Source: Prevotella sp. (GTDB lineage: Bacteria > Bacillota > Clostridia > Oscillospirales > Ruminococcaceae). Taken from it: DNA of 64,000 nt. The number at the start of each line of letters is the position of its first letter. Within the stretch, counting starts at the first letter, position 1. Below are positions 16,249-24,331 of the stretch, piece by piece. The stretch spans positions 86,739 through 150,738 of the forward strand of contig JAMPIC010000002.1 of NCBI GenBank assembly GCA_023663025.1. Direction: 5' to 3'. The notes beneath the pieces are model-generated. The model had not been told where the DNA came from and ran no database searches. It worked only from the letters and a program-made list of their open reading frames with translations. A program made the translations under genes and the position numbers.

Positions 16249-19248
16249 TTATTTTCCGGCATTATTTCCGACAGCGCCGTATGCGGCTTCTCCGCTGTTT
16301 TCCTTGAGACTGTCCGCCGTACCGTCCTCGATCATATCCAGCATATGGGGGACGATCTGCGGGTCGAACTGCGTGCCGCTGCCGCCCTTCAGCTCGGAGA
16401 CTATATAGTCCTTGCTCAGCGGCTTGCGGTAGCATCTTTCGCTGGACATGGCGTCGTATGTGTCCGCAACGCCGATTATCCTTGCCACCTTGGGGATATC
16501 CTCCCCCGCCCTGCCCTCGCAGTAGCCGCCGCCGTCAAAGCGTTCGTGATGGAACTTCGCTCCCTCGGCTATCCCGTTCAGCGCGGTAAAGTTTTTCAGT
16601 ATCTCCGCGCCGATCTTCGGGTGGGTCTGAATGATCTCCCTCTCCTCGGGGTCGAGCTTGCCCGGCTTGTTGAGGATATGGTCGGGAATGCCTATTTTGC
16701 CTATATCGTGGAGCAGCGCCACATAGTAGATGTGCTCCTGCTCCTGCGGGGACATTCCCATGCGCTTGGCGAGCTCCCGGGAATACCGCGCCACCCGTAT
16801 GGAGTGACCGTTGGTGTATTTGTCCTTTGCGTCGATAGTTCCCGCGAACGTAAGCAGGGACTGCTCCAGAATGTCCTGATACTCCCGCTGTCTGCGCCTT
16901 GCGATCCTTACCTTTGCCGCCGATATGGGAGCTATCGAAGCGATCGCCAAAGTCATGAATGCCAGCGCCGCGCACACCCAGAAAAGCGGACGTTCCGTAA
17001 ACTTTTTGTTTTTCCGCATTTCAAGGCTGCACGAGCCGCCCTCTTTTCCGTCGGGGTCGATCACTCTGATGGTAAATTCGTAGTCCCCGCCGGAAAGATT
17101 CGTATAGCTGACCGAACCGCTTTTCGTGCCGCTGACGGTAACTTCCTCATCATCGAAGCCGTCAAGCCTGTAGCCTATGGAAAATCTTGTGGTATCGGTA
17201 AAGGACAGCGCCGCGAAATTCACGGTAACGCGCTGCGCTCCGCTGGGGAGCTTCATGCTTTCGGGGTGGTCGTAGACCGTTCCGTCCACAACGACGCTGC
17301 TTATGACCACTTTCGGAAGTTCGTTATGCGGAGCGGTAAAGCCGAACACGCTCACGCCGCTTCTTGTGGCGAGGTAAAGCTTTCCGTCGTCGAGACAGTG
17401 CCATGTGTTGGCGTTGAGAGAGCCTGACAAACCGTACTCGAAGCCGTATGTCACGGGATCGCCCGTTCCTCCCGCAAGCAGATCCGCCCTGTCGGCGGCA
17501 AGTATGCCGTTGTTCTGGAGCAGCCACAGGGTATCGCCGATAAGGTAAAAGTCGAAAATGCTTCCCGCGCCCTTTTCGAGATTTTCCAGTTTGCGGAAAG
17601 AGCCGTCTTTCATATAGTAAAGGCTGCTGCCCGCGCTGATGAAGTAACCGCCCTCCTCGCTGTCTTTCAGCATACGGAGGACAACGCCCTCGGAAAGTCC
17701 GCTGTCAAAGCTGTGGGAGGTGATCTTCCCGTCTTTCAGCTCGTAAATGCCGCCGCCGTCGCTGCCCGCGAAAACGGAACCGCCGTCCGTTTCGAGCAGG
17801 GACAGTATGGCGGGGTACTCGAAATCGGTATAACTTTCGACTTTCCCGTCCCCGATAAAGCTCACGCCGTTCTGCGTGCCCACCGCGACAGTTCCGTCTT
17901 TCAGCTCGAGGAGAGTTCTCGCCCGGTCGCCCGCAAGACCCTCGCTGCTGCTGTAGACCGTAATGTCTCCGCTTTGGGGATCGAACATCAGCACCGGCGT
18001 ATCGGAGTAGGAAGCCGCCCATATCTGTCCCTTGCTGTCGGCGATTATGTGCCGCACCCGAATGCCCTCCAGCATTTCGCTTATGGGACTTTCCACCCGC
18101 CGCCAGTCTTCGCCGCAGACGATAACGCCGCTGTCCGTACCGATGTACTTCATACCGCCGCTTACCGCGACGGCGTTGAGGGTGATCCCGTCAAGCTGCG
18201 CTTCGGCGTTGGGGGAGGAGTAGCACCCCACCGAGTACCTTACTATACCCTCGCTTGTGGAGGCGAGCCAGATGTTCCCCTCGTAGTCTATATAGGCACT
18301 GTTGAGGGAAGCCGCACCGTCGCTTTCGCCGAACTCTTTCACCGAACCGTCGGGGTAGATTATCCCGAAGCCGTGAAGACCGCTTACCGTCATCGCGCCG
18401 TCGTTCATCATGCGCATACTGTTATGGGTGGAAACGTTTTCCAAAGTGTAGAGCTGCACCCTCACCCCGCCGGTCAGCTCCTCACCGTCAAAGGAGAGAC
18501 GGGCGACGGTGTTCCCCGCGCTGCCCAGCCAGACCTCGCCGTCCGCGCCCGCGGCTAAGCTGTAAACGCTTTCGCCCGCGCCGAGCAGCTCCCCGCCGGG
18601 GATTATTTTCTCGAGCCGACCGTCCTTCAAGACAGCGCAGCCGCCCGAACTTTCCGCGCCCCATACTCTGCCGAAGCTGTCGACGGCGACGGAATAGACC
18701 GTCTGTCCCGACAGCTCGGGGACGTCGTACACCGTCATAACGCCGCCGCTTATGACGGCAATGCCCGAATTGGAGCAGGCGTAGACCGCCCCGTCCGCGC
18801 CCTCGGCGAAGCCTCTCACGCAGAGGAAAGTATCCCGGGGCTGCCCCTGGGGCTGGGTAATGCCGCCGTTTTCGCAGACGAACACGCCCGCGTCGTTAGT
18901 GCCGATCCAAAGCCTGCCCGCGCTGTCCTCGAAAAGCATTCTTACCGAGGAGGAGGGGAGTATGCCCTCGGTGCTGAAATTGCGGAACTCTGTGCCGTCG
19001 TAGCGGATAAGACCGCCGTAGCTGCCCACCCACACATATCCGTCGGCGGTCTGGAGCACGTCGTTCGCCTCGCCCGTGGGCAGACCGCTCCGCTCGTTGA
19101 ACACGGTTCTGACGTAGGGTAACTCCTCCCCTTGGGAGGAGACTTCCTCTTTGGGAGAGGAAACTTCCCCGTTTGCGTACACCGTCAGTCCGCCCAAAAA
19201 TACAAAAACTGCCAAAATAAGCTGAAATACCGAAATTTTTCTTCTCAC
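16249..19248 (-). CDS. Beta-propeller sensor / Y_Y_Y / HD-GYP phosphodiesterase
   Basis: 999 aa. N-terminal signal anchor (~5-28), then ~650 residues of two-component-regulator propeller repeats (VWVGSYGGLIRYDG, LWIGTNDAGVFV, IWLASTSEGIVRYS and others), a Y_Y_Y domain (~690-765), one TM (~770-790) and a C-terminal HD-GYP domain (SIRVARYSRELAKRM, LLHDIGKIGIPD, THPKIGAEIL, HHERFDGGGY, ADTYDAMSSERCYRK). HD-GYP enzymes hydrolyse cyclic di-GMP; the metal ligands are all present. The propeller half usually precedes histidine kinases in polysaccharide-sensing hybrid systems, so an extracellular glycan-type ligand controlling c-di-GMP is plausible. GTG 19248 is preferred to the in-frame GTG at 19257, because the latter lies in the GAGGTG ribosome site. 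Confidence 0.88.
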   Translation of the reverse strand: MRRKISVFQLILAVFVFLGGLTVYANGEVSSPKEEVSSQGEELPYVRTVFNERSGLPTGEANDVLQTADGYVWVGSYGGLIRYDGTEFRNFSTEGILPSSSVRMLFEDSAGRLWIGTNDAGVFVCENGGITQPQGQPRDTFLCVRGFAEGADGAVYACSNSGIAVISGGVMTVYDVPELSGQTVYSVAVDSFGRVWGAESSGGCAVLKDGRLEKIIPGGELLGAGESVYSLAAGADGEVWLGSAGNTVARLSFDGEELTGGVRVQLYTLENVSTHNSMRMMNDGAMTVSGLHGFGIIYPDGSVKEFGESDGAASLNSAYIDYEGNIWLASTSEGIVRYSVGCYSSPNAEAQLDGITLNAVAVSGGMKYIGTDSGVIVCGEDWRRVESPISEMLEGIRVRHIIADSKGQIWAASYSDTPVLMFDPQSGDITVYSSSEGLAGDRARTLLELKDGTVAVGTQNGVSFIGDGKVESYTDFEYPAILSLLETDGGSVFAGSDGGGIYELKDGKITSHSFDSGLSEGVVLRMLKDSEEGGYFISAGSSLYYMKDGSFRKLENLEKGAGSIFDFYLIGDTLWLLQNNGILAADRADLLAGGTGDPVTYGFEYGLSGSLNANTWHCLDDGKLYLATRSGVSVFGFTAPHNELPKVVISSVVVDGTVYDHPESMKLPSGAQRVTVNFAALSFTDTTRFSIGYRLDGFDDEEVTVSGTKSGSVSYTNLSGGDYEFTIRVIDPDGKEGGSCSLEMRKNKKFTERPLFWVCAALAFMTLAIASIAPISAAKVRIARRRQREYQDILEQSLLTFAGTIDAKDKYTNGHSIRVARYSRELAKRMGMSPQEQEHIYYVALLHDIGKIGIPDHILNKPGKLDPEEREIIQTHPKIGAEILKNFTALNGIAEGAKFHHERFDGGGYCEGRAGEDIPKVARIIGVADTYDAMSSERCYRKPLSKDYIVSELKGGSGTQFDPQIVPHMLDMIEDGTADSLKENSGEAAYGAVGNNAGK

Positions 19249-19449
19249 GCCGCTCACCTCAATTTAATCAGTGGGAATGCCCGAAAAATGTCAACCATAC
19301 TATTTTAACACCTTTTTTTTGTTTTGGCAACCCCCATAATGCACAAAAACGGGGCGCGGCGGCTGTAAAAAACAATGAGCGTGTAAATACTGCACAAAAA
19401 CTTGTCTCTTTTTCACAAAAAATTTATAGAATATTGGGCGGTTGTACTC

Positions 19450-19478
19450 TTGAAAAATCCGTACAAATCTGCTATAAT
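19450..19478 (+). promoter_or_regulatory. Sigma-A promoter for the surface-protein gene
   Basis: TTGAAA (19450-19455), 17-nt spacer, TATAAT (19473-19478). It implies a ~110-nt 5' leader. Confidence 0.8.
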
Positions 19479-19509
19479 GCTAATATGAATGAAGTATGTT
19501 TTTTTTTGT

Positions 19510-19557
19510 CGGGTTTGTGAACAAGAGATACAGAGCGCAGCCCGGCGAAGCTGTTCA
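19510..19557 (+). promoter_or_regulatory. Candidate H-type pseudoknot in 5' leader
   Basis: CGGGTT (19510-19515) pairs with AGCCCG (19539-19544, one G-U). TGAACA in its loop (19518-19523) pairs perfectly with TGTTCA (19552-19557) downstream. A competing stem GAATGAA/TTCATTC (~19487-19493 with 19554-19560) would exclude the second helix. This is a switch-like arrangement. It does not match a riboswitch class that I can name. Confidence 0.35.
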
Positions 19558-19595
19558 TTCTTTATTCAAAAATTTTAAGAAAAGAGGTTTTTTAT

Positions 19596-21839
19596 ATGAA
19601 GCTTAAAAAACTGCTGGCTGCCGTTACTGCGGCTGCTCTGGCGGTGTCGACTATGGCTGTGACGAGCTTTACGGTCAGCGCGGCAAATCTGGCTTTTGGC
19701 TCATCCACCGGAGAGTGGGCTCAAGATACTTTTGTTACAAACCAGTCTTCTGAAATGGAAGGTGCTGACCTTGTCGGAGTTAATAAGGTAACATTTATTG
19801 CCGAGGCTTTAGATTTAAACTGGGGTTGGAATAACGGTAAATTCACTACAAATTCCACGGGAGCCGGTTGGAAAGACAAATCGTTTGGCGGTACAAATTC
19901 TGATAACCCAAACGTTCTGCTTGAAGATGTCGGCGAGTTTTCTATAGACTTGGACATAGATATTGCCAATGATGGGTACTTTGAGTGCGGTTGGGGAACA
20001 GGCTGCAACGACACTGCATTTTCCCTCAGAGTTATTGAGTTCTATAAAGGCAGCGAAAAGGTAGGTTCATGGGCGAATGGTGCATATACTGCCGGAACTG
20101 TTGACCCAAATCCTCCTGCACCTCCTGCACCGAAAGACCCTACGGGTGAATGGATAAAAAAATCAGACGGCGTTTATTACTTCAAAGCTGAAGCAGCCGG
20201 AAGTGATCCTGACTGGAATGCAGGTGCAGCTAAGCCCGATAGTTTAAAAGTTCCTCTCAGTGAAATACTCGCAACCGGTAAGACAGCAGCTGATGTTAAA
20301 TCTGTCACTGCCACAGTTGACCTCGACGGAGGCACGGGCGGTTGTTTATACTACCAAAAATCCGATGGTACTGAACTTAAACCTGAATGGAAAGCAGCTA
20401 ATAGTTCTGTAACTCTTACAGATGACGATGTTGAAGATTTTTCAGCTGTAGAATTTCAAGTTTGGTATGCACAGTTTGGCACAACAACCACAGTAACATT
20501 CAGCGTTACATACAAAGAGGGAACTGTCATTCCCGAAACACCCGCGCTTTCACCCGCAAATCCCACGCTTAAAGTCGGCGAGACCGTTCAGATGAGCGTT
20601 CTCAACGCCGAGGGCAAAACGGTTGAATGGGACGTTTACGACAAAACCATTGCTTCAATCAGCGAAACGGGTCTTGTAACAGCTTTGGCAGAGGGCATGA
20701 CAGAAATCAGAGCATATCTTGACGGCGAAGACCCCAATAAGGGCACATTCCCTTATACGCTTCTCACCGTAACAGCTGCGGGCAGTGATACTCCCGATAC
20801 ACCGGACACACCCGACACACCGGACACACCCGATACACCGTCTCACACTCACACCGCCGTTTCCGGCTGGTCAAGCGACGAGACAAACCACTGGCATGTA
20901 TGCTCCGACTGCGGCGAGAAGTTCGACAGCGCGGCTCACACAAGCGATAACGGCACCGTTACAACAGAAGCCACAGCCACAACCACAGGCACAAAAACCT
21001 ACAAGTGTACAGTCTGCGGCTATGTTATCAAAAACGAAACTATCCCCGCAACAGGCTCGGGCGATACACCCACACCTACGCCTACTCCCACACCTGCACC
21101 CTCCGTTCCCGACCACAGCTACACGGGCGGCGTTGTAGTTCCCGTTATGAACACCGGCGTAAGCGGCAATACCCCCGTTATCAGCGGCGACAGCAGCAAA
21201 TCCGGCTGGGACGCTATTTCCGCCGAAATAATATCTGCGGCAGAGGGCGACAAGATCACCGTTACCATGAACAGCGCAACGAAAGTTCCCTCCACCATCT
21301 TCGGCGACATCGAGGGCAAGGACGTTGATCTCATTCTCAACATGGGCGGCGGCGTAAAGTGGACTGTAAACGGTCTCTCCGTAACCGCTCACAAGAATAT
21401 CGACTTCGGCGTGTCCAAGAATACAAGACATATCCCCAATGACGTTGTTTCCACAGTCGAGGGCACTTACAAGAAGCAGCTTTCTCTCGACCACAACGGC
21501 ACTTTCGGCTGCACAGCCACTTTGACCTATGACGTCGGCACTCGCTACGACGGACTTTACGCAAATCTGTTCTACTACAATCCCAAGACGGAAGCTCTCG
21601 AGTTTGCGGACTGCAGCCTGGTTTCCGGCGGCAACGCAAGGTTCGTGTTCACACACGCTTCCGACTACGTTATCACAATCACCGCAGAGCCTCTCGGCGA
21701 ATTCGAGGACGTTTCCTCCGCTGCGGCTGTGACTTCCGATAACGGCGTTTCCGTAAGCGGCGCGGCTCTCGCGGCTGTTCTTGCGGCGGCTGTTCTCGGC
21801 TTCGGTATCGCGGTTTGCAGAAAGCGCAGACACAACTGA
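19596..21839 (+). CDS. Secreted, membrane-anchored multidomain surface protein with Big_2-like domain
   Basis: 747 aa. Signal peptide (1-~29, VSAANLA cleavage), two carbohydrate-binding-like beta regions (~30-160 and ~180-305) joined by Pro-rich linkers, and a bacterial Ig-like group 2 domain (~310-395, SPANPTLKVGETVQMS..VTALAEGMTEIRA). A D-T-P repeat linker and a small His/Cys module follow (HWHVCSDCGEKF and YKCTVCGYVI, two CxxC pairs). Then come a T-P linker, a ~200-residue C-terminal domain, and a C-terminal TM with basic end (CRKRRHN). It lacks dockerin or LPXTG. It probably binds polysaccharide or other cells at the surface; the precise function is unknown. Confidence 0.75.
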   Translation: MKLKKLLAAVTAAALAVSTMAVTSFTVSAANLAFGSSTGEWAQDTFVTNQSSEMEGADLVGVNKVTFIAEALDLNWGWNNGKFTTNSTGAGWKDKSFGGTNSDNPNVLLEDVGEFSIDLDIDIANDGYFECGWGTGCNDTAFSLRVIEFYKGSEKVGSWANGAYTAGTVDPNPPAPPAPKDPTGEWIKKSDGVYYFKAEAAGSDPDWNAGAAKPDSLKVPLSEILATGKTAADVKSVTATVDLDGGTGGCLYYQKSDGTELKPEWKAANSSVTLTDDDVEDFSAVEFQVWYAQFGTTTTVTFSVTYKEGTVIPETPALSPANPTLKVGETVQMSVLNAEGKTVEWDVYDKTIASISETGLVTALAEGMTEIRAYLDGEDPNKGTFPYTLLTVTAAGSDTPDTPDTPDTPDTPDTPSHTHTAVSGWSSDETNHWHVCSDCGEKFDSAAHTSDNGTVTTEATATTTGTKTYKCTVCGYVIKNETIPATGSGDTPTPTPTPTPAPSVPDHSYTGGVVVPVMNTGVSGNTPVISGDSSKSGWDAISAEIISAAEGDKITVTMNSATKVPSTIFGDIEGKDVDLILNMGGGVKWTVNGLSVTAHKNIDFGVSKNTRHIPNDVVSTVEGTYKKQLSLDHNGTFGCTATLTYDVGTRYDGLYANLFYYNPKTEALEFADCSLVSGGNARFVFTHASDYVITITAEPLGEFEDVSSAAAVTSDNGVSVSGAALAAVLAAAVLGFGIAVCRKRRHN
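20786..20845 (+). repeat. Short tandem repeat encoding a D-T-P linker
   Basis: About five tandem copies of a GAY-ACA-CCS 9-12 nt unit within the surface-protein gene, coding for repeated Asp-Thr-Pro. Such tracts vary in length by slippage and form extended linkers between domains. Confidence 0.75.
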
Positions 21840-21857
21840 TACTATCCGTAAGCAATA

Positions 21858-21897
21858 AAAGGTTTCCGCTCGGTTCAGAGCGGAAACCTTTATTTTT
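21858..21897. terminator. Bidirectional intrinsic terminator
   Basis: AAAGGTTTCCGCTC (21858-21871) and its perfect complement (21878-21891), followed by TATTTTTT. The + strand end serves the surface protein. The stem overlaps the last codons of the convergent PP2C gene. Confidence 0.85.
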
Positions 21898-24013
21898 TCA
21901 GCGACATTGTAAGAATGTTTTTCCCTCCCGAATATCTGTACCGCACATCGTCCATAAGCTGCCTTACAATGTGTATTCCCAAGCCGCCCACAGGACAGTC
22001 CGTATCTGCCTTCGGCGCAAGCAGTGGATTGAACCTCGCTCCCGTATCGGAAATGACGACGCTGTACCGCCGCTTTTTCCTGTCGTACAGACACTGCAGT
22101 GTGACAGTCCCCTTTTTCTCCTCCGGATAAGCCCCGCAAATGTTCGCTGCGGCTTCCTCAACGGCTGTCACGAACTTTGTTATCTTATCCTCGGGACATT
22201 TCAGCCGCGCAAGACAATTTTCCGCAAACTCATTCAGCGCGGGAATATTTTCCTTTTCCGCAGCAAGCGTGACACTGTCGGAATAATGTATCTTCATAAC
22301 GAGCAAGCTCCTGTCAGCCGCCTGTTCGGACTGTCTGTCCCCGCAGAACAAATCCACGCTGCGGAAAACACTGTTCACCGCAGCCTCGCAGTCCATGCCG
22401 CAGCAGCTTCCCGCGGCTTTCATTAGCCTGCCTGCCCCGTAGGAATTGCCCTCTCCGTTGGACGCCCTGACAAGTCCGTCTGTATAGAGAAAAAGCATAT
22501 CGTTTTTCCCAAGATACACGCATTTCTCCCTATAGACCGCGTTTTCAAGACAGGCGAAGAAAATATTCACGTCGCTGTCAAGATATCCGCATCTGCCGCT
22601 GTGCGCCAGAATAGGCGGATCATGCGCCGCACCGGAATATGTAAGCTTTCCCGTGTCAAGCTCCAGCAAGCCGAGCCACAGTGCGATCACCATATCCCCG
22701 CAGCTTTCATGCATCGGACGGTTTATCGCGTTAAGCGTTTCGGCAGGAGACAGCCCCTCATTCATGAGCATACGGACGCGCCTGCACGCCGCGAAAAAAA
22801 ACATGGCTTCGGAAATATTTTTCCCGTCCGCTTCCGCAATAAACAGCGCGGTGCGGCGGTCGCCGACCTTGAAAAAATCGCAGACGTTTCCCCCGCCCCG
22901 CCCTCTGCGGACAGTCCCGGTAAAAATTTCCGCCTCGACGCCGCAGAACGAAAAGCTGCCGTTCGGCGGCAAAAGCAGCGTTTGTATCATGTCCGCCGCT
23001 TCGGTCTCGGCTTCCGCGCGTCCCCTTTCGGCGGCGTTTTTTTCCAGCTCACACATTTTTCTGCCGACCGCGCTTGTCATAACGGCAAACGCTTCGGAAA
23101 GCTCTTCCGCTTCGCTGCATAAAAATTTCCTCGGCGTCTGGCGCGGAATGAACTCTTCCCCCGTTTCCGCGGAATGCTCCGCAAAGCTCCTCATGTCCTT
23201 CGCGGCATTCTCTATCGGGACGAGAAAAACGTCCGCAATATACTTCAGCCAAAAGGCGCAGCTTAAAAAAACGGCGTTTGCCGCCGCTCCCGCCGCAGTC
23301 AGAGCAATGCTCCTCGCCGCCGCGTCAGGCTCGCCGCAGGACATTCCCCCGGCAGTCAGAGCCGCCAAAACAACGGCTGCCGCTCCCACGAAAAAGCAGA
23401 GACGGGTAAATTTCACCCGCAGCGACCTGCTTTTGGGAAAGTTTCCCAAGCGGGGAGCGGTAAATTTTCCGTCGTGTGTTATTTCCGTAACGATAAACGG
23501 TATTCCCGCGCCGCCCGCAAGCCAAAGAACGGGCATTCCGACGGAAACGGAAACATCAAAGCCGTTTATCCAAAGAGCTGCAAACGAGCCAAACCCCGCG
23601 CCGCAAACTGATCGAAAAAACGCGGGTACAACCGATACTGCAAGAGCGATCGCGGTATAGCGAACCGCCTGAGAAATATTTTTCATGGACGGCGGACTGA
23701 TCTCGCTTTCGCTGCCGTACCAGATGATGTGCGTGACATAGGACTGAAAAAAGACGAGAGCCGCTTCAAGTATCCCGCTCCCTGCGCCGCTTTCGGCTGC
23801 AAAGGAGGCTGCCGCGCTGCCGAAAGCGGCGCCCGCCGCTCCGTATATGCCGAAAAGCAGTCCCAGAACGGGAGCCGCCGCGTTTTCGGGGCGCAGCTCC
23901 AATATGTACGGGACGTCGGCAAGTCCCTTCCTGAACGGATACGCCGCAGTGAAAAAAAACGCCGCAGATATCAGCGTCAGCCAAAGCTTTGTTTTTCGGT
24001 CTGGTTTCCGCAT
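21890..24013 (-). CDS. Membrane PP2C (SpoIIE/RsbU-like) phosphatase fused to RsbW-like ATPase domain
   Basis: 707 aa. Six or more N-terminal TM segments (~10-260), a HAMP/coiled region (~270-340), a PP2C-type SpoIIE domain (~345-555; LFLYTDGLVRASN conserved) and a C-terminal HATPase_c domain (~570-705; VEEAAANICG, VISDTGARFNP, GGLGIHIVRQLMDDVRY). This joins a phosphatase and a serine kinase of the partner-switching type. Two metal-site motifs deviate: GGD is GGN (RGRGGGNVCDFF) and GDVSGKG reads AEADGKN, so phosphatase activity may be weak or altered. ATG 24013 is favoured, although the AAAGGAGGA (24041-24049) lies 27 nt away across a GCTTC/GAAGC hairpin; a TTG at 24022 is an alternative. No STAS antagonist gene is adjacent. 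Confidence 0.82.
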   Translation of the reverse strand: MRKPDRKTKLWLTLISAAFFFTAAYPFRKGLADVPYILELRPENAAAPVLGLLFGIYGAAGAAFGSAAASFAAESGAGSGILEAALVFFQSYVTHIIWYGSESEISPPSMKNISQAVRYTAIALAVSVVPAFFRSVCGAGFGSFAALWINGFDVSVSVGMPVLWLAGGAGIPFIVTEITHDGKFTAPRLGNFPKSRSLRVKFTRLCFFVGAAAVVLAALTAGGMSCGEPDAAARSIALTAAGAAANAVFLSCAFWLKYIADVFLVPIENAAKDMRSFAEHSAETGEEFIPRQTPRKFLCSEAEELSEAFAVMTSAVGRKMCELEKNAAERGRAEAETEAADMIQTLLLPPNGSFSFCGVEAEIFTGTVRRGRGGGNVCDFFKVGDRRTALFIAEADGKNISEAMFFFAACRRVRMLMNEGLSPAETLNAINRPMHESCGDMVIALWLGLLELDTGKLTYSGAAHDPPILAHSGRCGYLDSDVNIFFACLENAVYREKCVYLGKNDMLFLYTDGLVRASNGEGNSYGAGRLMKAAGSCCGMDCEAAVNSVFRSVDLFCGDRQSEQAADRSLLVMKIHYSDSVTLAAEKENIPALNEFAENCLARLKCPEDKITKFVTAVEEAAANICGAYPEEKKGTVTLQCLYDRKKRRYSVVISDTGARFNPLLAPKADTDCPVGGLGIHIVRQLMDDVRYRYSGGKNILTMSLKK

Positions 24014-24331
24014 ATCTTCCAATGCTTCGCGCGGAAGCGTTCCTCCTTTCAAATTTTATATCCAATCAGACATAATTGACCGTAAAACACTCCTTTTCAT
24101 GACGACAGACGACCTTTTTGCCGTAATGGCAGCCGTACGCCTTTCATGAAAAATCCGCCGAAGTCATTAAATTCCCCCTTTCAATAAACATATGATACCG
24201 CAAACCGTATCATTCCGCCTGTCTTTTTCACAAAAGACCTCCTAAACGTCATAAAAGGGACGTCCGGCATCCGCGCAAAAAAATCCCCCTGCTCTCCGTA
24301 ACGGGAGCAAGGGGGATTTTTTCGGTATTTA
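24014..24331. other. Intergenic region upstream of the PP2C fusion gene
   Basis: 318 nt. It contains the ribosome site and leader hairpin of the PP2C gene (GCTTC-CGCGC-GAAGC, ~24023-24037) and, at the right end, the terminator of the VWA gene. No RNA gene or ORF is convincing in between. Confidence 0.6.
24279..24323. terminator. Intrinsic terminator of the sigma-serpin-VWA operon
   Basis: TCCCCCTGCTC... pairs with ...GAGCAAGGGGGA (one bulge), with an A-run on the left (T-run on the minus strand) and a T-run on the right. It lies just after the VWA gene stop. Confidence 0.8.

Larger units (their letters stand above)
19249..19595. other. Divergent intergenic region with leader RNA
   Basis: 347 nt between the leftward HD-GYP gene and the rightward surface-protein gene. 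The left half is AT-rich with T runs and nothing clear. The right half has a strong promoter at 19450-19478 and a ~110-nt leader containing the possible pseudoknot described next. Confidence 0.6.

Noticed and set aside
15511..17427. 638-aa open frame on the plus strand across trkA and the HD-GYP gene
   Set aside because: Antisense to two well-supported genes; Arg/His/Ala-rich shadow composition and no domain or ribosome site.
19500..19595. c-di-GMP or fluoride riboswitch in the surface-protein leader
   Set aside because: The conserved nucleotides of those classes are not seen; only a generic pseudoknot is possible.
20786..20845. Short tandem repeats as a possible CRISPR array
   Set aside because: They are in-frame codons for an Asp-Thr-Pro linker, with no spacers and no cas genes.
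20871..22139. 422-aa minus-strand open frame across the surface-protein gene
   Set aside because: Antisense shadow over the D-T-P linker and C-terminal region; no start site and no family features.
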